From Mesorhizobium sp. B2-1-1 (GTDB lineage Bacteria; Pseudomonadota; Alphaproteobacteria; Rhizobiales; Rhizobiaceae), in contig NZ_CP083954.1 of NCBI RefSeq assembly GCF_006442975.2, positions 4,099,501 to 4,163,500 on the forward strand: a DNA stretch of 64,000 nucleotides, in the 5' to 3' direction. Every line of letters begins with the position of its first letter. Position 1 is the stretch's first letter. Below are positions 28,472 through 38,104 of the stretch, piece after piece. The notes beneath the pieces were generated by a model. That model had not been told where the DNA came from. It ran no database searches and saw only the letters and a program-made list of their open reading frames with translations. Position numbers and translations under genes: made by a program.

Positions 28472-29059
28472 TTAATCGTTGGGTCGAATGCCATCGATCC
28501 GGACCACGAATACTGTCGGGTGGTCGATGGGCTTGATGCGCAGGCCAGCTGTGGCTGAGGCAGTCAGGAGTGCGTCGAGGTGGCTAAGGCGAATAGGCTC
28601 TGCGGCGGAAACCAAGACTTCCCCACCCAGGCACAGGACGAGGGTCGCTCTGCTTTCAATCCCGATTTCCAAAGGGTTCGACATTACGAGGCGTTCGACG
28701 GAATGCCTCATGCGGCCACGCCGGGTCATCACGTTGAGATCGGTGATCGGACCGGCGATCAGTTCGGCACTGGTCGGCCGGTCGGCTGGAAAGGAAAACG
28801 GCGCTGAAGCGGCGGTCAGGCACGCCGGCGGCTCGCCGGCGACATCAAGAATGATCCCCTCGCCTTCCAATACCGACAGGGTGCGGTCAATGCCGGCAAA
28901 GCTGGAGAACGGCCCGCTGCCTTCGACGCGGGCCATCGAGACACGCCAATCGAAGGTGTCGAGCCCGGCATCGGCCGGCGAGACGGCGATTTCCGTCGTC
29001 ACGCCGCCGCCGTTCTTCCACGGCATCGATTTGTATTCGGCTGCCCGCAGGACGCGCAT
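28472..29059 (-). CDS. hutD: HutD family protein
   Basis: 195-residue cupin-like protein regularly found in histidine utilisation operons; in Pseudomonas it is proposed to act as a governor that limits hut induction. The start MRVLRAAEYKSMPWKNGGGVTTEIAV is the conserved family N-terminus, and FDWRVSMARVEGSGPFSSFAGIDRTL is its core motif. The ATG at 29059 lies 11 bp after the hutU stop, so the two are cotranscribed and it is the last gene of the minus-strand hut operon. Confidence 0.9.
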   Translation of the reverse strand: MRVLRAAEYKSMPWKNGGGVTTEIAVSPADAGLDTFDWRVSMARVEGSGPFSSFAGIDRTLSVLEGEGIILDVAGEPPACLTAASAPFSFPADRPTSAELIAGPITDLNVMTRRGRMRHSVERLVMSNPLEIGIESRATLVLCLGGEVLVSAAEPIRLSHLDALLTASATAGLRIKPIDHPTVFVVRIDGIRPND

Positions 29060-29070
29060 CGGTCGGCCTG

Positions 29071-30741
29071 TTATCCCAGAATGCCGGGCAAATTGAGCTG
29101 ATGCTCCCTGGCGCAATCGATGGCGATGTCGTAGCCGGCGTCGGCGTGCCTCATGACGCCGGTCGCCGGATCGTTCCACAGCACCCGCTCCAGGCGCCTG
29201 GCTGCCTCAGGCGTGCCGTCCGCGACGATGACCATGCCTGCATGCTGGGAAAAGCCCATGCCGACACCGCCGCCATGGTGCAGCGACACCCAGGTGGCGC
29301 CCGATGCCGTGTTGAGCAAGGCGTTGAGCAGCGGCCAGTCGGAAACCGCATCCGAGCCGTCCTTCATCGCCTCGGTCTCGCGGTTCGGCGAGGCGACCGA
29401 GCCGGAATCGAGATGGTCCCGGCCGATGACGACAGGCGCCTTGAGTTCGCCTTTGGCTACCATCTCGTTGAAGGCCAAGCCCAGCCGGTGGCGGTCGCCG
29501 AGGCCGACCCAGCAAATGCGCGCCGGCAAGCCCTGGAAGGCGATGCGCTCGCGCGCCATGTCCAGCCAGTTGTGCAAATGGGTGTTGCCGGGCGTCAGTT
29601 CGCGCACCTTGGCATCGGTCTTATAGATGTCCTGCGGGTCGCCGGAAAGGGCCGCCCAGCGGAACGGGCCGATGCCGCGGCAGAACAGCGGGCGGATATA
29701 GGCCGGCACGAAACCGGGAAAGGCAAAGGCGTTCTCGAAGCCTTCTTCCTTGGCGACCTGGCGGATGTTGTTGCCGTAGTCGAGCGTCGGCACGCCGGCG
29801 TTCCAGAAGGCCACCATCGCCTCGACATGCTCGCGCATCGAGGCGCGGGCGGCTTTCTCGACTGCTTTCGGGTCGGACGTGCGCTTCTCGCGCCACTCGG
29901 CCAGCGTCCAGCCCTTGGGCAGATAGCCGTTCAACGGATCGTGCGCCGAAGTCTGGTCGGTGACCATATCGGGGCGCACGCCGCGCCGCACCAGCTCGGG
30001 CACGATATCGGCGGTGTTGCCGACCAGGCCGACCGACTTCGCCTCGCCTGCCCTGGTCCAGCGCGCGATCTTCTCCAGCGCCTCGTCAAGCGTATCGGCC
30101 CGCTCGTCGACATAGCGGGTGCGCAGCCGGAAATCGATGCGGTCGGGATCGCATTCGACGGCCAGGCAGCAGGCGCCGGCCATGACGGCGGCGAGAGGCT
30201 GCGCGCCGCCCATGCCGCCGAGGCCGCCAGTCAGGATCCATTTGCCCCTGAGATCGCCGCCATAGTGCTGGCGTCCGGCTTCGACGAAGGTCTCGTAGGT
30301 GCCCTGCACGATGCCTTGCGTGCCGATATAGATCCACGAGCCGGCCGTCATCTGGCCGTACATCATCAGGCCTTTCCTATCGAGCTCGTTGAATTTCTCC
30401 CAGGTCGCCCAATGCGGCACCAAATTGGAGTTGGCGATCAAAACGCGCGGCGCGTCCGGATGGGTGCGGAAGACGCCGACCGGCTTGCCGGACTGCACCA
30501 GCAGCGTCTCGTCCTCGCCAAGCGTCTTCAGCGAAGCGGCGATGCGGTCGAAATCGTTCCAGGTGCGCGCGGCCCGGCCGATGCCGCCATAGACGACCAG
30601 TTCGTTGGGATTTTCGGCGACATCGGGATCGAGATTGTTCATCAGCATGCGCAGCGGCGCTTCGGTCGTCCAATACCTGGCATTGAGCTTGTCGCCGCGG
30701 GGGCTGCGCACTTCGCGGATGTTGTGGCGAGGATCGGTCAT
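29071..30741 (-). CDS. hutU: Urocanate hydratase
   Basis: Converts urocanate to 4-imidazolone-5-propionate, the second step of histidine degradation; cytoplasmic, with tightly bound NAD+ acting as electrophile. NAD contacts are seen in [17 protein letters not shown] (about residues 170-185), and the catalytic Cys lies in [20 protein letters not shown]. The C-terminal part carries [19 protein letters not shown]. Length 556 equals the standard enzyme. It follows hutG by 36 bp. Confidence 0.98.
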   Translation of the reverse strand: MTDPRHNIREVRSPRGDKLNARYWTTEAPLRMLMNNLDPDVAENPNELVVYGGIGRAARTWNDFDRIAASLKTLGEDETLLVQSGKPVGVFRTHPDAPRVLIANSNLVPHWATWEKFNELDRKGLMMYGQMTAGSWIYIGTQGIVQGTYETFVEAGRQHYGGDLRGKWILTGGLGGMGGAQPLAAVMAGACCLAVECDPDRIDFRLRTRYVDERADTLDEALEKIARWTRAGEAKSVGLVGNTADIVPELVRRGVRPDMVTDQTSAHDPLNGYLPKGWTLAEWREKRTSDPKAVEKAARASMREHVEAMVAFWNAGVPTLDYGNNIRQVAKEEGFENAFAFPGFVPAYIRPLFCRGIGPFRWAALSGDPQDIYKTDAKVRELTPGNTHLHNWLDMARERIAFQGLPARICWVGLGDRHRLGLAFNEMVAKGELKAPVVIGRDHLDSGSVASPNRETEAMKDGSDAVSDWPLLNALLNTASGATWVSLHHGGGVGMGFSQHAGMVIVADGTPEAARRLERVLWNDPATGVMRHADAGYDIAIDCAREHQLNLPGILG

Positions 30742-30777
30742 GTCGTCACTTCCCTTTCAGATGAGTGCGGCGAGGCG

Positions 30778-31593
30778 TCAGCTCTCGACCCACGAAATCG
30801 CGGTCTCGAGGATGGATGTCAGCGTGGCGCGGATCGGCGCGGCGAAGGCGGCGTCGTAAGGCACCGGCCAGTTGTCGGGCGCGCCCTTGCCTTCGGGCTC
30901 TCGCATGTAGCCGCGGTTGGACAGTTCCATCTGCAGCGCATGGACGCCGTTTTGCGGCTGGCCGAAATGGCGCGTGATCCACCCGCCCTTGAAGCGGCCA
31001 TTGACCACGAAGGTCTCGCCGGTCTCGGCCAGGATCCCGGCGACCTTTTCCTGCAGCGCCGGATCCGTGCTCTTGCCGTCATTGGTGCCGAGATTGAAGA
31101 CCGGCAGCGTGCCATCGAACAGGCGCGGCAGCACAGAGCGGATCGAGTGGCAGTCATAGAGGACGATTTTGCCATGCAATCCGCGCAGCCGGTCGATCTC
31201 GGCCTGGAGCGCGGCATGATAGGGCATGAAGAATTTTCGGCGGCGCTCGTCGATTTCCGACGGTCCCGGTTCCTCGCCTGTACGGTAGAGCGGATCGCCA
31301 TCGAAGGTTTCGGTCGGGCAGAGGCCGGTCGTCGCGTGACCAGGGTAGAGCGAGGCCCCGGACGGATCGCGATTGACGTCGATGACGGTGCGCGAGATGG
31401 CGGTGTGCACGACGGTGGCGCCAAGACCTGCGGCAAAATCATAGAGCTTGTCGATCCACCAGTCGCAGTCGCGCTGGCCAAGCCAGCTCGAGACCAGCCG
31501 GTTGTCGAGACCGGCGAGATCGATGCCGGTGTGCGGCATGGAAACCAGCAGCGGTGCGGTGCCTTGATTTACCGTCAGCCAAGGAGGTGTCAT
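30778..31593 (-). CDS. hutG: N-formylglutamate deformylase
   Basis: Hydrolyses N-formylglutamate to glutamate and formate, the last step of the five-enzyme hut pathway; cytoplasmic metalloenzyme. The family motifs are LLVSMPHTGIDL, VIDVNRDPSGASLYPG, VLYDCHSIRSVLPRLFDG and FKGGWITRHFGQP. The protein is 271 residues from the ATG at 31593, which has GGAG 8 bp upstream; a TTG at 31608 is less likely. It pairs logically with hutF in this locus, because HutF makes the formylglutamate it uses. Confidence 0.96.
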   Translation of the reverse strand: MTPPWLTVNQGTAPLLVSMPHTGIDLAGLDNRLVSSWLGQRDCDWWIDKLYDFAAGLGATVVHTAISRTVIDVNRDPSGASLYPGHATTGLCPTETFDGDPLYRTGEEPGPSEIDERRRKFFMPYHAALQAEIDRLRGLHGKIVLYDCHSIRSVLPRLFDGTLPVFNLGTNDGKSTDPALQEKVAGILAETGETFVVNGRFKGGWITRHFGQPQNGVHALQMELSNRGYMREPEGKGAPDNWPVPYDAAFAAPIRATLTSILETAISWVES

Positions 31594-31663
31594 GCGAGAT
31601 CTCCGCAAGTTGGAGCTCTACGGCTGGGATGCGAAGGAACGAGACCTATCATGCCAAGCACTC

Positions 31664-33199
31664 TCATGAGGCAATCCCCGGCAGCGCCACCGCGCTCGCC
31701 GCCTTCACCGCCGCACCGCTTCGCACCATGGCGATGGCTTTCTCCATGTCGGGATGGAAATGCCGGTCGTTGTCGAGATGCGGCACCTCGGCCCTGACCA
31801 ATTTGCGCACCGCTTCGAGTGCGGCGCTGGAAGCAAGCGGCGCGTGGAAATCGCAGCCCTGGGTCGCGGCCAGCAACTCGATGCCGATGACGGCCGTGGC
31901 GTTCTCGACCATGCCGATCAGCCGGCGCGCACCATGTGCGGCCATCGAGACGTGATCCTCCTGGTTGGCCGAGGTCGGGATCGAATCGACGCTTGCTGGA
32001 TAGGCCTTCTGCTTGTTTTCGGAAACCAGCGCTGCCGCCGTCACCTGCGGGATCATGAAGCCGGAATTCAGGCCGGGCTTCGGCGTCAAAAAGGCGGGCA
32101 TGCCCGACAGCGCAGGGTCGACCAGCATGGCGATGCGGCGCTCCGACAGCGAGCCGATCTCGCAGACGGCGAGTGCGATCATGTCGGCAGCGAAAGCCAC
32201 CGGCTCGGCATGGAAATTGCCGCCCGACAAGGCGGTGTCGTCCTCGGCGAAGATCAAGGGATTGTCGGTGACGCCATTGGCTTCCGTGCCGAGCGTGTCA
32301 GCCGCCTTGCGCAACACGTCCAGAGCGGCCCCCATCACCTGCGGCTGGCAGCGCAGGCAATAGGGATCCTGCACGCGCTCGTCGCCGACGCGGTGGGATT
32401 CGCGGATGGCGCTGCCGGCCATCAGACTGCGTAGCGCATTCGCCGTCTCGATCTGGCCGCGATGCTTCCTCAAGAGATGGATGCGCGGATCGAAGGGGGC
32501 GTCCGAGCCCCTGGCGGCGTCGGTGGACAGTGCACCCGCGACCAGTGCCGACTGGTAGAGAACTTCGGCCTCGAACAAGCCCGCCAGCGCGTAGGCGGTC
32601 GAGAATTGCGTGCCGTTAAGCAGCGCCAGCCCTTCCTTGGCGCCAAGGATGACAGGCTCCAGCCCATGCGAGACGAAGGCGACCTTGGCCGGGAAGCGGC
32701 CATGCGGCGTGAAGCATTCGCCGACGCCGATCATCACGGCCGTCATGTGTGACAGCGGCGCGAGGTCGCCGGAGGCGCCGACCGAACCTTGCGCCGGCAC
32801 CACCGGGATGACATCGTTGGCCAGCATCGCTTCCAGCAGCTCGATGGTGCGCGACCGCACGCCGGAGGCGCCCTGCGCCAGGCTGGCAAGCTTCAAGGCC
32901 ATCATCAGCCTGCAAACAGCGACCGGCATCGGCTCGCCGACGCCGGCGGCGTGCGAGAGCACGATGTTGCGCTGGAGCGTTTCGAGATCCTGGGCAGGAA
33001 TGCGGACGCTGGCCAGTTTGCCGAAACCGGTGTTGATGCCATAGACCGGCTCGCCCTTGGCGACGATGCGTGCGACAGCCTCCGCACTCGCCTTGATCTT
33101 TGGCCGGCAGGCATCGTCGAGCCTGGGCACGGCGCCGCGATAGATGGCGCGCCAGTCGGCCAGGGTCACGTTGCCGGGTTTCAGTACGAGTTCGGTCAT
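31664..33199 (-). CDS. hutH: Histidine ammonia-lyase
   Basis: Eliminates ammonia from L-histidine to give urocanate, the first step of the pathway. The 4-methylidene-imidazolone cofactor forms from the Ala-Ser-Gly in [14 protein letters not shown] (about residues 139-152). Other signatures are [14 protein letters not shown] near the N-terminus and [14 protein letters not shown]. Length 511 is typical. The ATG at 33199 overlaps the hutI stop (ATGA), so the two are translationally coupled; the frame stays open upstream inside hutI but without hut-like sequence. Confidence 0.98.
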   Translation of the reverse strand: MTELVLKPGNVTLADWRAIYRGAVPRLDDACRPKIKASAEAVARIVAKGEPVYGINTGFGKLASVRIPAQDLETLQRNIVLSHAAGVGEPMPVAVCRLMMALKLASLAQGASGVRSRTIELLEAMLANDVIPVVPAQGSVGASGDLAPLSHMTAVMIGVGECFTPHGRFPAKVAFVSHGLEPVILGAKEGLALLNGTQFSTAYALAGLFEAEVLYQSALVAGALSTDAARGSDAPFDPRIHLLRKHRGQIETANALRSLMAGSAIRESHRVGDERVQDPYCLRCQPQVMGAALDVLRKAADTLGTEANGVTDNPLIFAEDDTALSGGNFHAEPVAFAADMIALAVCEIGSLSERRIAMLVDPALSGMPAFLTPKPGLNSGFMIPQVTAAALVSENKQKAYPASVDSIPTSANQEDHVSMAAHGARRLIGMVENATAVIGIELLAATQGCDFHAPLASSAALEAVRKLVRAEVPHLDNDRHFHPDMEKAIAMVRSGAAVKAASAVALPGIAS

Positions 33200-34434
33200 T
33201 GTCCTCTCCAGATGCGCGCGTGCAAGGGGTTGAAGCCCATGCGGTAGACGAGTTCGGCAGGGCGCTCGATGCTCCAGATCGCTAGATCGGCGGATTTGCC
33301 CGCCTCCAGCGTGCCGGTCTGTCCGAGCAGACCCAGTGCGCGGGCGGCTTCGCGGGTCACGCCCGCGAGGCATTCATCGACCGTCATGCCGAACAAGCTC
33401 GCCGCCATGTTCATGGTCAGCAGCAACGACGTCAGCGGCGAGGTGCCGGGATTGTTGTCGGTGGCGACGGCCATCCTGACGTCATGCCTGCGGAATAATT
33501 CGATCGGAGGTTTCTTCGTTTCGCGAATAAAATAGTAGGCGCCGGGCAGGATCGTCGCCACGCTGCCCGATGCAGCCATTGCCGCCGCGCCTGCCTCATC
33601 GGTGTATTCGAGATGATCGGCCGACAACGCGCCATAGCGCGCGGCGAGTTCGGCGCCATGCAGGTTCGACAATTGGTCGGCATGGAGCTTTACCGGCAGG
33701 CCAAGCGCCTTTGCGGCTTCGAAGACCCGTGCCATCTGCTCGACCGAAAACGCGATGCCTTCGCAGAAACCATCGACGGCGTCGGCAAGCCCGTCGGCAG
33801 CAATGGCCGGCAGGATCGTGGCGGTGATGAGATCGATGAAGGCGTCCTTGTCGCCCTTGGCTTCCGGCGGCAAGGCATGGGCGCCGAGAAAGGTCGTGCG
33901 GATCGTCACCGGGCGCTCGGCGCCCAGGCGGCGCGCCGCGCGCAGCGACTTTTTCTCGTTTTCCAGGTCAAGGCCATAGCCGGACTTGACCTCGACGGTG
34001 GTGGCGCCCTCGGCGATCAGCGCATCGAGACGCGGCAGTGTCTGAGCGACCAGTTCGTCCTCACCCGCGGCACGCAAGGCCCCAACCGACGAGACGATGC
34101 CGCCGCCGGCCCTGGCGACCTCCTCATAGGTGGCGCCGGCCAGCCGCATCTCGAACTCGTTGGCGCGGTCGCCGGCATGGACGAGATGGGTGTGGCAGTC
34201 GATCAGGCCGGGCGTGATCCAGCGGCCCTCGCAATCGACGATCTCGGCACGCTGCTCGAACGCCGCCGGAATATCGGCTTCGGCGCCGGCATAGACGATG
34301 ATGCCGTCACGCGCGGCGACGGCGCCCTTTTCGACGACGCCCTGCCCTGCTGCCCCTTCGGCAAAAGTCGCCAGGCGCGCATTGCGCCATATGCGAACCG
34401 CCGCCGCCCGGCCCCTGCTTTCTCCAGCCATCAT
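33196..34434 (-). CDS. hutI: Imidazolonepropionase
   Basis: Opens the ring of imidazolonepropionate to give N-formimino-L-glutamate, step three of histidine breakdown. An amidohydrolase barrel with the metal site [18 protein letters not shown] (about residues 75-90), [10 protein letters not shown], and the later ligands in KLHADQLSN and [11 protein letters not shown]. Length 412 is normal. Two consecutive ATGs (34434, 34431) follow an AAAGGGAA ribosome site. First gene of the minus-strand hutIHGUD operon, facing hutF across the HutC-type palindrome. Confidence 0.97.
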   Translation of the reverse strand: MMAGESRGRAAAVRIWRNARLATFAEGAAGQGVVEKGAVAARDGIIVYAGAEADIPAAFEQRAEIVDCEGRWITPGLIDCHTHLVHAGDRANEFEMRLAGATYEEVARAGGGIVSSVGALRAAGEDELVAQTLPRLDALIAEGATTVEVKSGYGLDLENEKKSLRAARRLGAERPVTIRTTFLGAHALPPEAKGDKDAFIDLITATILPAIAADGLADAVDGFCEGIAFSVEQMARVFEAAKALGLPVKLHADQLSNLHGAELAARYGALSADHLEYTDEAGAAAMAASGSVATILPGAYYFIRETKKPPIELFRRHDVRMAVATDNNPGTSPLTSLLLTMNMAASLFGMTVDECLAGVTREAARALGLLGQTGTLEAGKSADLAIWSIERPAELVYRMGFNPLHARIWRGQ

Positions 34435-34460
34435 ATTTTCCCTTTGAAAGGATGGCGGTT

Positions 34461-34472
34461 ATGTATATACAT
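34461..34472. promoter_or_regulatory. HutC-type operator between hutI and hutF
   Basis: The perfect palindrome ATGTATATACAT lies 27 bp upstream of hutI and 56 bp upstream of hutF. It matches the TGTATATACA core bound by HutC repressors of Pseudomonas and other proteobacteria, and HutC itself is encoded two genes away. Repression of both divergent transcripts, relieved by urocanate, is the expected mode. Confidence 0.85.
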
Positions 34473-34527
34473 ATTAAAAAGCACCGCAAGTGCTATTGTC
34501 ATCATAAGCCAGGATTCGGAGAACAAC

Positions 34528-35883
34528 GTGACGGCGATCTTTGCGGAACAGGCGCTTCTGCCGGAAGGCTGGCGAAGCAATGTGCGCATCGCCCTGGGCG
34601 GAGGCCGCGTTGCGGCAATCGACGCCGGGGTTGCGCCGAACACCGGCGACGAACGCCACGCCATCGTCCTGCCGGGCATGCCCAACCTGCATAGCCACGC
34701 GTTCCAGCGCGGCATGGCCGGACTTGCCGAGTTGCGCGGCCCGTCGGCCGACAGTTTCTGGAGTTGGCGCGAGGTGATGTACCGTTTCGCGCTGTCGATG
34801 ACGCCCGACCAGGTCGAGGCGGTCGCCGCCCAGCTCTATGTCGAGATGCTGGAGGCCGGCTTTTCGCGTGTGGGCGAATTTCATTATCTGCATCACGACC
34901 GCGACGGAAAGCCCTACGCCAACATTGCCGAAATGGCCGAGCGCATCGCGGCCGCCGCCGCAGAAACCGGCATAGGCTTGACGCTGCTGCCGGTCTTCTA
35001 TGCACACTCTTCTTTCGGCGGCGCGGCTCCCAACGAAGGTCAGCGCAGATTTCTCAATGATGTTAACCGGTTCTCACGCCTGGTTGAGAAAAGTCGCGAA
35101 TGTGTTCGCGCCTTGAATCAAGCGGTCATCGGCGTCGCCCCCCATAGTTTGCGTGCCGCGACGGTCGAGGAGTTGCGACAAGTCGCTGCGATGGCGCCGG
35201 ACGGACCGATCCACATCCACGTCGCGGAACAAGTGAAGGAGGTCGAGGACTGCATTGCCTGGTCGGGCGCGCGTCCGGTCGAGTTTCTGCTTGGCCATGC
35301 CAATGTCGACCGGCGCTGGTGCCTGATCCATGCCACCCACATGACCGATGCCGAGACCATGGCGATGGCAAAAAGCGGCGCGATCGCTGGGCTGTGCCCG
35401 ATCACCGAAGCCAATCTCGGCGATGGCATTTTTGCGGCGCCGCTGTTCGCGCAACATGGCGGCCGCTTCGGCGTCGGCTCCGATTCCAACGTGCTGATCG
35501 GGCTGCCGGACGAACTTCGGCAACTCGAATATTCGCAGCGTCTTGCCCACCGCGCCCGCAACGTGCTGGCGGTCGCCGGCGGCTCGACCGGCCGCGCGCT
35601 GTTCGACGCAGCGCTTGACGGCGGCAGCGTCGCCCTTGGCGCCGGCGCCTCGCGGATCGCCATTGGCGCATCCGCCGACCTCGTATCGCTCGACCACAGC
35701 CAGGCTTCGCTTGCCGGCAAGACCGGAGACGCGATCCTCGACGCCTGGATCTTCGCCAACGGCACCAAGGTCGATTGCGTCTGGGTGCACGGCCAAAAGC
35801 AAGTCAGCGGCGGCAAGCACGCCAGGCGCGACGCCATCGCGGCGTGTTTCCGCAATGTCATGACCGCGCTTTCGGCAGGCTGA
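34528..35883 (+). CDS. hutF: Formimidoylglutamate deiminase
   Basis: Deaminates N-formimino-L-glutamate to N-formyl-L-glutamate plus ammonia, the branch that makes hutG necessary. Amidohydrolase of 451 residues: the metal motif is GMPNLHSHAFQRGMAG (about residues 50-65), followed by GVAPHSLRA, IHIHVAEQVKEVEDC, HATHMT and FGVGSDSNVLI, the last with the metal-binding Asp. The GTG at 34528, with GGAG 6 bp upstream, gives the expected N-terminus. hutC follows 13 bp later. Confidence 0.95.
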   Translation: MTAIFAEQALLPEGWRSNVRIALGGGRVAAIDAGVAPNTGDERHAIVLPGMPNLHSHAFQRGMAGLAELRGPSADSFWSWREVMYRFALSMTPDQVEAVAAQLYVEMLEAGFSRVGEFHYLHHDRDGKPYANIAEMAERIAAAAAETGIGLTLLPVFYAHSSFGGAAPNEGQRRFLNDVNRFSRLVEKSRECVRALNQAVIGVAPHSLRAATVEELRQVAAMAPDGPIHIHVAEQVKEVEDCIAWSGARPVEFLLGHANVDRRWCLIHATHMTDAETMAMAKSGAIAGLCPITEANLGDGIFAAPLFAQHGGRFGVGSDSNVLIGLPDELRQLEYSQRLAHRARNVLAVAGGSTGRALFDAALDGGSVALGAGASRIAIGASADLVSLDHSQASLAGKTGDAILDAWIFANGTKVDCVWVHGQKQVSGGKHARRDAIAACFRNVMTALSAG

Positions 35884-35896
35884 TCAGGGACAGCCC

Positions 35897-36643
35897 ATGA
35901 GCATGGTGGCGACAGCGGAGACGGAGGGCGGCGAGACGGTGTCGCTGCATCAGCGTATCCTGTCCGACATAAGCGAGAAAATCCTGTCCGGCGCCTGGGC
36001 GCCGGGGCATCGCATCCCGTTCGAGCACGAGCTGACGACCGAATATGATTGCTCGCGCATGACGGTGAACAAGGCACTGTCGCAGCTTGCCAAGTCAGGA
36101 CTGATCGAACGCCGCCGGCGCTCAGGCAGCTTCGTGCGTCAGCCGCAATCGCAAGCGGCGGTGCTGGAAATCCACGACATCAGGATCGAGGTCGAAGCGC
36201 TCGGCCTGCCCTATCGCTATGAGCGGCTGGCGCGCCTGAAGCGGCGCAGCAGCGCGCAAGACCGGTCGCTGCTCGGGCTTTCTGCCTCGGGTTGGGTACT
36301 ATCGCTGGAATGCCTGCATTTCGCCGGAGAGCGACCGTTCGCGCTCGAAGAGCGGCTGATCAATCTCTCCGCCGTCACGGAAGCCGGCGAGGAAGAGTTC
36401 CTCGACATTGCACCGGGCCCGTGGCTGATCGGCCGTGTGCCATGGAGCGAGGCCGAGCATCGCATTCGTGCTGTTGCCGCCGACGAGCGTGTTGCCGATG
36501 CCCTCGACATCGACCTGAGCGCGGCCTGTCTTGTGGTCGAGCGCCGGACATGGAGCGCCGAGCACCCGGTCACCCATGTGCGCTTCACCTATGCAGCCGA
36601 GAGCCACACGTTGGTGGCAAGATTCACGCCGTCACACGGATAG
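35897..36643 (+). CDS. hutC: Histidine utilisation repressor HutC
   Basis: GntR-family regulator with a HutC/UTRA effector domain, 248 residues. The winged helix at about residues 17-80 reads SLHQRILSDISEKILSGAW, then TEYDCSRMTVNKALSQLAKSGLIERRRRSGSFV. The C-terminal domain would bind urocanate; family landmarks are GPWLIGRVPWSEAEHRI and ACLVVERRTW. It is cotranscribed with hutF. The palindrome at 34461 is its likely operator, so it probably also represses its own operon. Confidence 0.94.
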   Translation: MSMVATAETEGGETVSLHQRILSDISEKILSGAWAPGHRIPFEHELTTEYDCSRMTVNKALSQLAKSGLIERRRRSGSFVRQPQSQAAVLEIHDIRIEVEALGLPYRYERLARLKRRSSAQDRSLLGLSASGWVLSLECLHFAGERPFALEERLINLSAVTEAGEEEFLDIAPGPWLIGRVPWSEAEHRIRAVAADERVADALDIDLSAACLVVERRTWSAEHPVTHVRFTYAAESHTLVARFTPSHG

Positions 36644-36649
36644 CATCTC

Positions 36650-36693
36650 TTCCCTTCTCCCCTTTTTGCCTCGCAAGGAAGGGGAGAAGGGAA
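36650..36693. terminator. Bidirectional terminator between hutC and ridA
   Basis: A perfect 15-bp stem, TTCCCTTCTCCCCTT (36650-36664) with AAGGGGAGAAGGGAA (36679-36693), loop of 14. It lies in the 61-bp gap between two convergent stops, so it can terminate both transcripts, although neither side has a long T tract. Confidence 0.7.
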
Positions 36694-36704
36694 AGCGCAG
36701 CGCC

Positions 36705-37049
36705 TCAGATCGCCGCGGTGATAATGATCTCGACCAGATATTCCGGACCGGCGAGCTTGGCTTCGCCGGTGGCGCGTGCGGGTGTGTGGCCCTGCGGCAC
36801 CCACTTGTCCCATTCCGAGTTCATCTCGGCGAAGGTGCCCATGTCGGCCAGCCAGATGATCGCCTGGACGATCTTGGTCTTGTCGGTGCCGGCCTTGGCC
36901 AGCAATTCGTCGATCGTCGCCAGAATATCGCGAGTCTGCGAGGCGACATTGCCGCCCGGCTCTCCGACCTGGCCGGCCAGATAGACGGTATTGCCGTGAA
37001 TGACGATCTGGCTCATGCGCGGGCCAACATCGATGCGACGAATGCTCAT
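36705..37049 (-). CDS. RidA/YjgF family enamine/imine deaminase-like protein
   Basis: 114 residues of the RidA superfamily, trimeric cytoplasmic proteins that hydrolyse reactive 2-aminoacrylate and related imines. Motifs seen: GNTVYLAGQVGEPGG, QTRDILATIDELLAKAGTDKTKIV and GEAKLAGPEYLVEIIITAAI. The Arg usually contacting substrate in RidA proper (the RVEIE/RVEV motif) is replaced here by LVEI, so it may belong to another subgroup with different chemistry. The ATG at 37049 follows AAGGAAGG. It converges on hutC and is divergent from the zinc importer. Confidence 0.88.
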   Translation of the reverse strand: MSIRRIDVGPRMSQIVIHGNTVYLAGQVGEPGGNVASQTRDILATIDELLAKAGTDKTKIVQAIIWLADMGTFAEMNSEWDKWVPQGHTPARATGEAKLAGPEYLVEIIITAAI

Positions 37050-37200
37050 GGGAGGTTTCCTTCCTTTGTGGTCGCGCCTCTTTAGAGTTGGCACCGGCTT
37101 CGGGCAAGGCCGAGCGTTCCAAATCCCCTTGGACCAGCAGCGCCGGAGGGTCACGGCAAGTTGAGCCGGCAGCCACAATTCCGCTCGATTGGCTTGTTGA

Positions 37201-37218
37201 CTAATGTAATAACATCAC
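37201..37218. promoter_or_regulatory. Zur box upstream of the zinc importer
   Basis: CTAATGTAATAACATCAC agrees at 16 of 18 positions with the Zur box published for the Agrobacterium/rhizobial group (GTAATGTAATAACATTAC, recalled). It lies 53 bp before the ATPase start, where repression by Zn-loaded Zur would be expected. Confidence 0.82.
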
Positions 37219-37270
37219 ATATCCAATCGGCGCTGCCCGGCAGCCGCACTACCGCCCCACGGACCGTCAA

Positions 37271-38104
37271 ATGACCGAAACCTGCCTGACATTCCGTGAC
37301 CTGACGCTTGGCTATAACAGCCATCCGGCGATCCATCATCTGGACGGCATCATACGCAAAGGCTCGCTGACCGCCGTCGTTGGCGCCAATGGTTCGGGCA
37401 AGTCGACGTTGATGAAGGGTATCGTCGGCGTGCTGAAGCCGATGGCCGGCGCTGTGACGCGGGCGCCTGGCGTGCGCGCCGCCTATCTGCCGCAGCAGTC
37501 GGAACTCGACCGCAGCTTTCCGGCCCGGGTCGTCGATCTGGTCTCGCTCGGCCTGTGGCCGAAACGCGGGCTGCTCGGCCGCCATACCAAGGAGGATCGC
37601 CAATCCGTCAGCGAGGCGTTGATGGCGGTCGGCCTTGGCGGCTTCGAGACCCGCCCGATCGACACGCTGTCGGGCGGCCAGTTGCAGCGCACCTTGTTTG
37701 CCCGCGTGCTGTTGCAGGATGCGGATCTAATCCTGCTCGACGAGCCGTTCAACGCCGTCGATGCAAAGACGATGGGCGATCTTATTGCGCTGATCAAGCG
37801 CTGGCATGGCGAGGAACGCACAATCATGGTCGTCGTCCACGACCTCGACCTTGTCCGGCAGAATTTTCCCGAAACGCTGCTGCTGGCCCGCCAGCCTGTC
37901 GCCTGGGGCGAGACGAAGGAGACGCTGCGGCCTGAGAATCTCCTGCGGGCCAGGCGCTTCCATGAAGCGTGGGAAGAGAACGCGCCATGGTGCGAGCCGG
38001 GCGGACCCGATCATGACCATGACGGACATGATCACAATCATGATGAGCCTGCCCATGCACAGGATCGTCACCACCATCATGGCGCCGGACCAAGGGCTGC
38101 ATGA
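37271..38104 (+). CDS. aztA: Zinc ABC transporter ATP-binding protein with His-rich tail
   Basis: ATPase of a metal importer of the ZnuC/AztA group, 277 residues. Walker A GANGSGKST (about residues 39-47), Q loop AYLPQQ, signature LSGGQLQRTLFARVL, Walker B LILLDEPFNAVD and switch VVVHDLD. The last 35 residues are an unusual tail of alternating His and Asp ending HHHH, able to bind Zn in the cytoplasm. The stop overlaps the permease start (ATGA). The Zur box upstream supports zinc as substrate; the aztA symbol rests on operon similarity. Confidence 0.9.
   Translation: MTETCLTFRDLTLGYNSHPAIHHLDGIIRKGSLTAVVGANGSGKSTLMKGIVGVLKPMAGAVTRAPGVRAAYLPQQSELDRSFPARVVDLVSLGLWPKRGLLGRHTKEDRQSVSEALMAVGLGGFETRPIDTLSGGQLQRTLFARVLLQDADLILLDEPFNAVDAKTMGDLIALIKRWHGEERTIMVVVHDLDLVRQNFPETLLLARQPVAWGETKETLRPENLLRARRFHEAWEENAPWCEPGGPDHDHDGHDHNHDEPAHAQDRHHHHGAGPRAA

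Noticed and set aside
29101..31797. 898-codon plus-strand frame across hutU and hutG
   Set aside because: Shadow of two well-conserved genes on the other strand; no recognisable protein family.
33613..34527. N-terminal extension of hutF into hutI
   Set aside because: The frame is open, but the family N-terminus begins at the GTG at 34528 with a good ribosome site; the upstream part is antisense to hutI.
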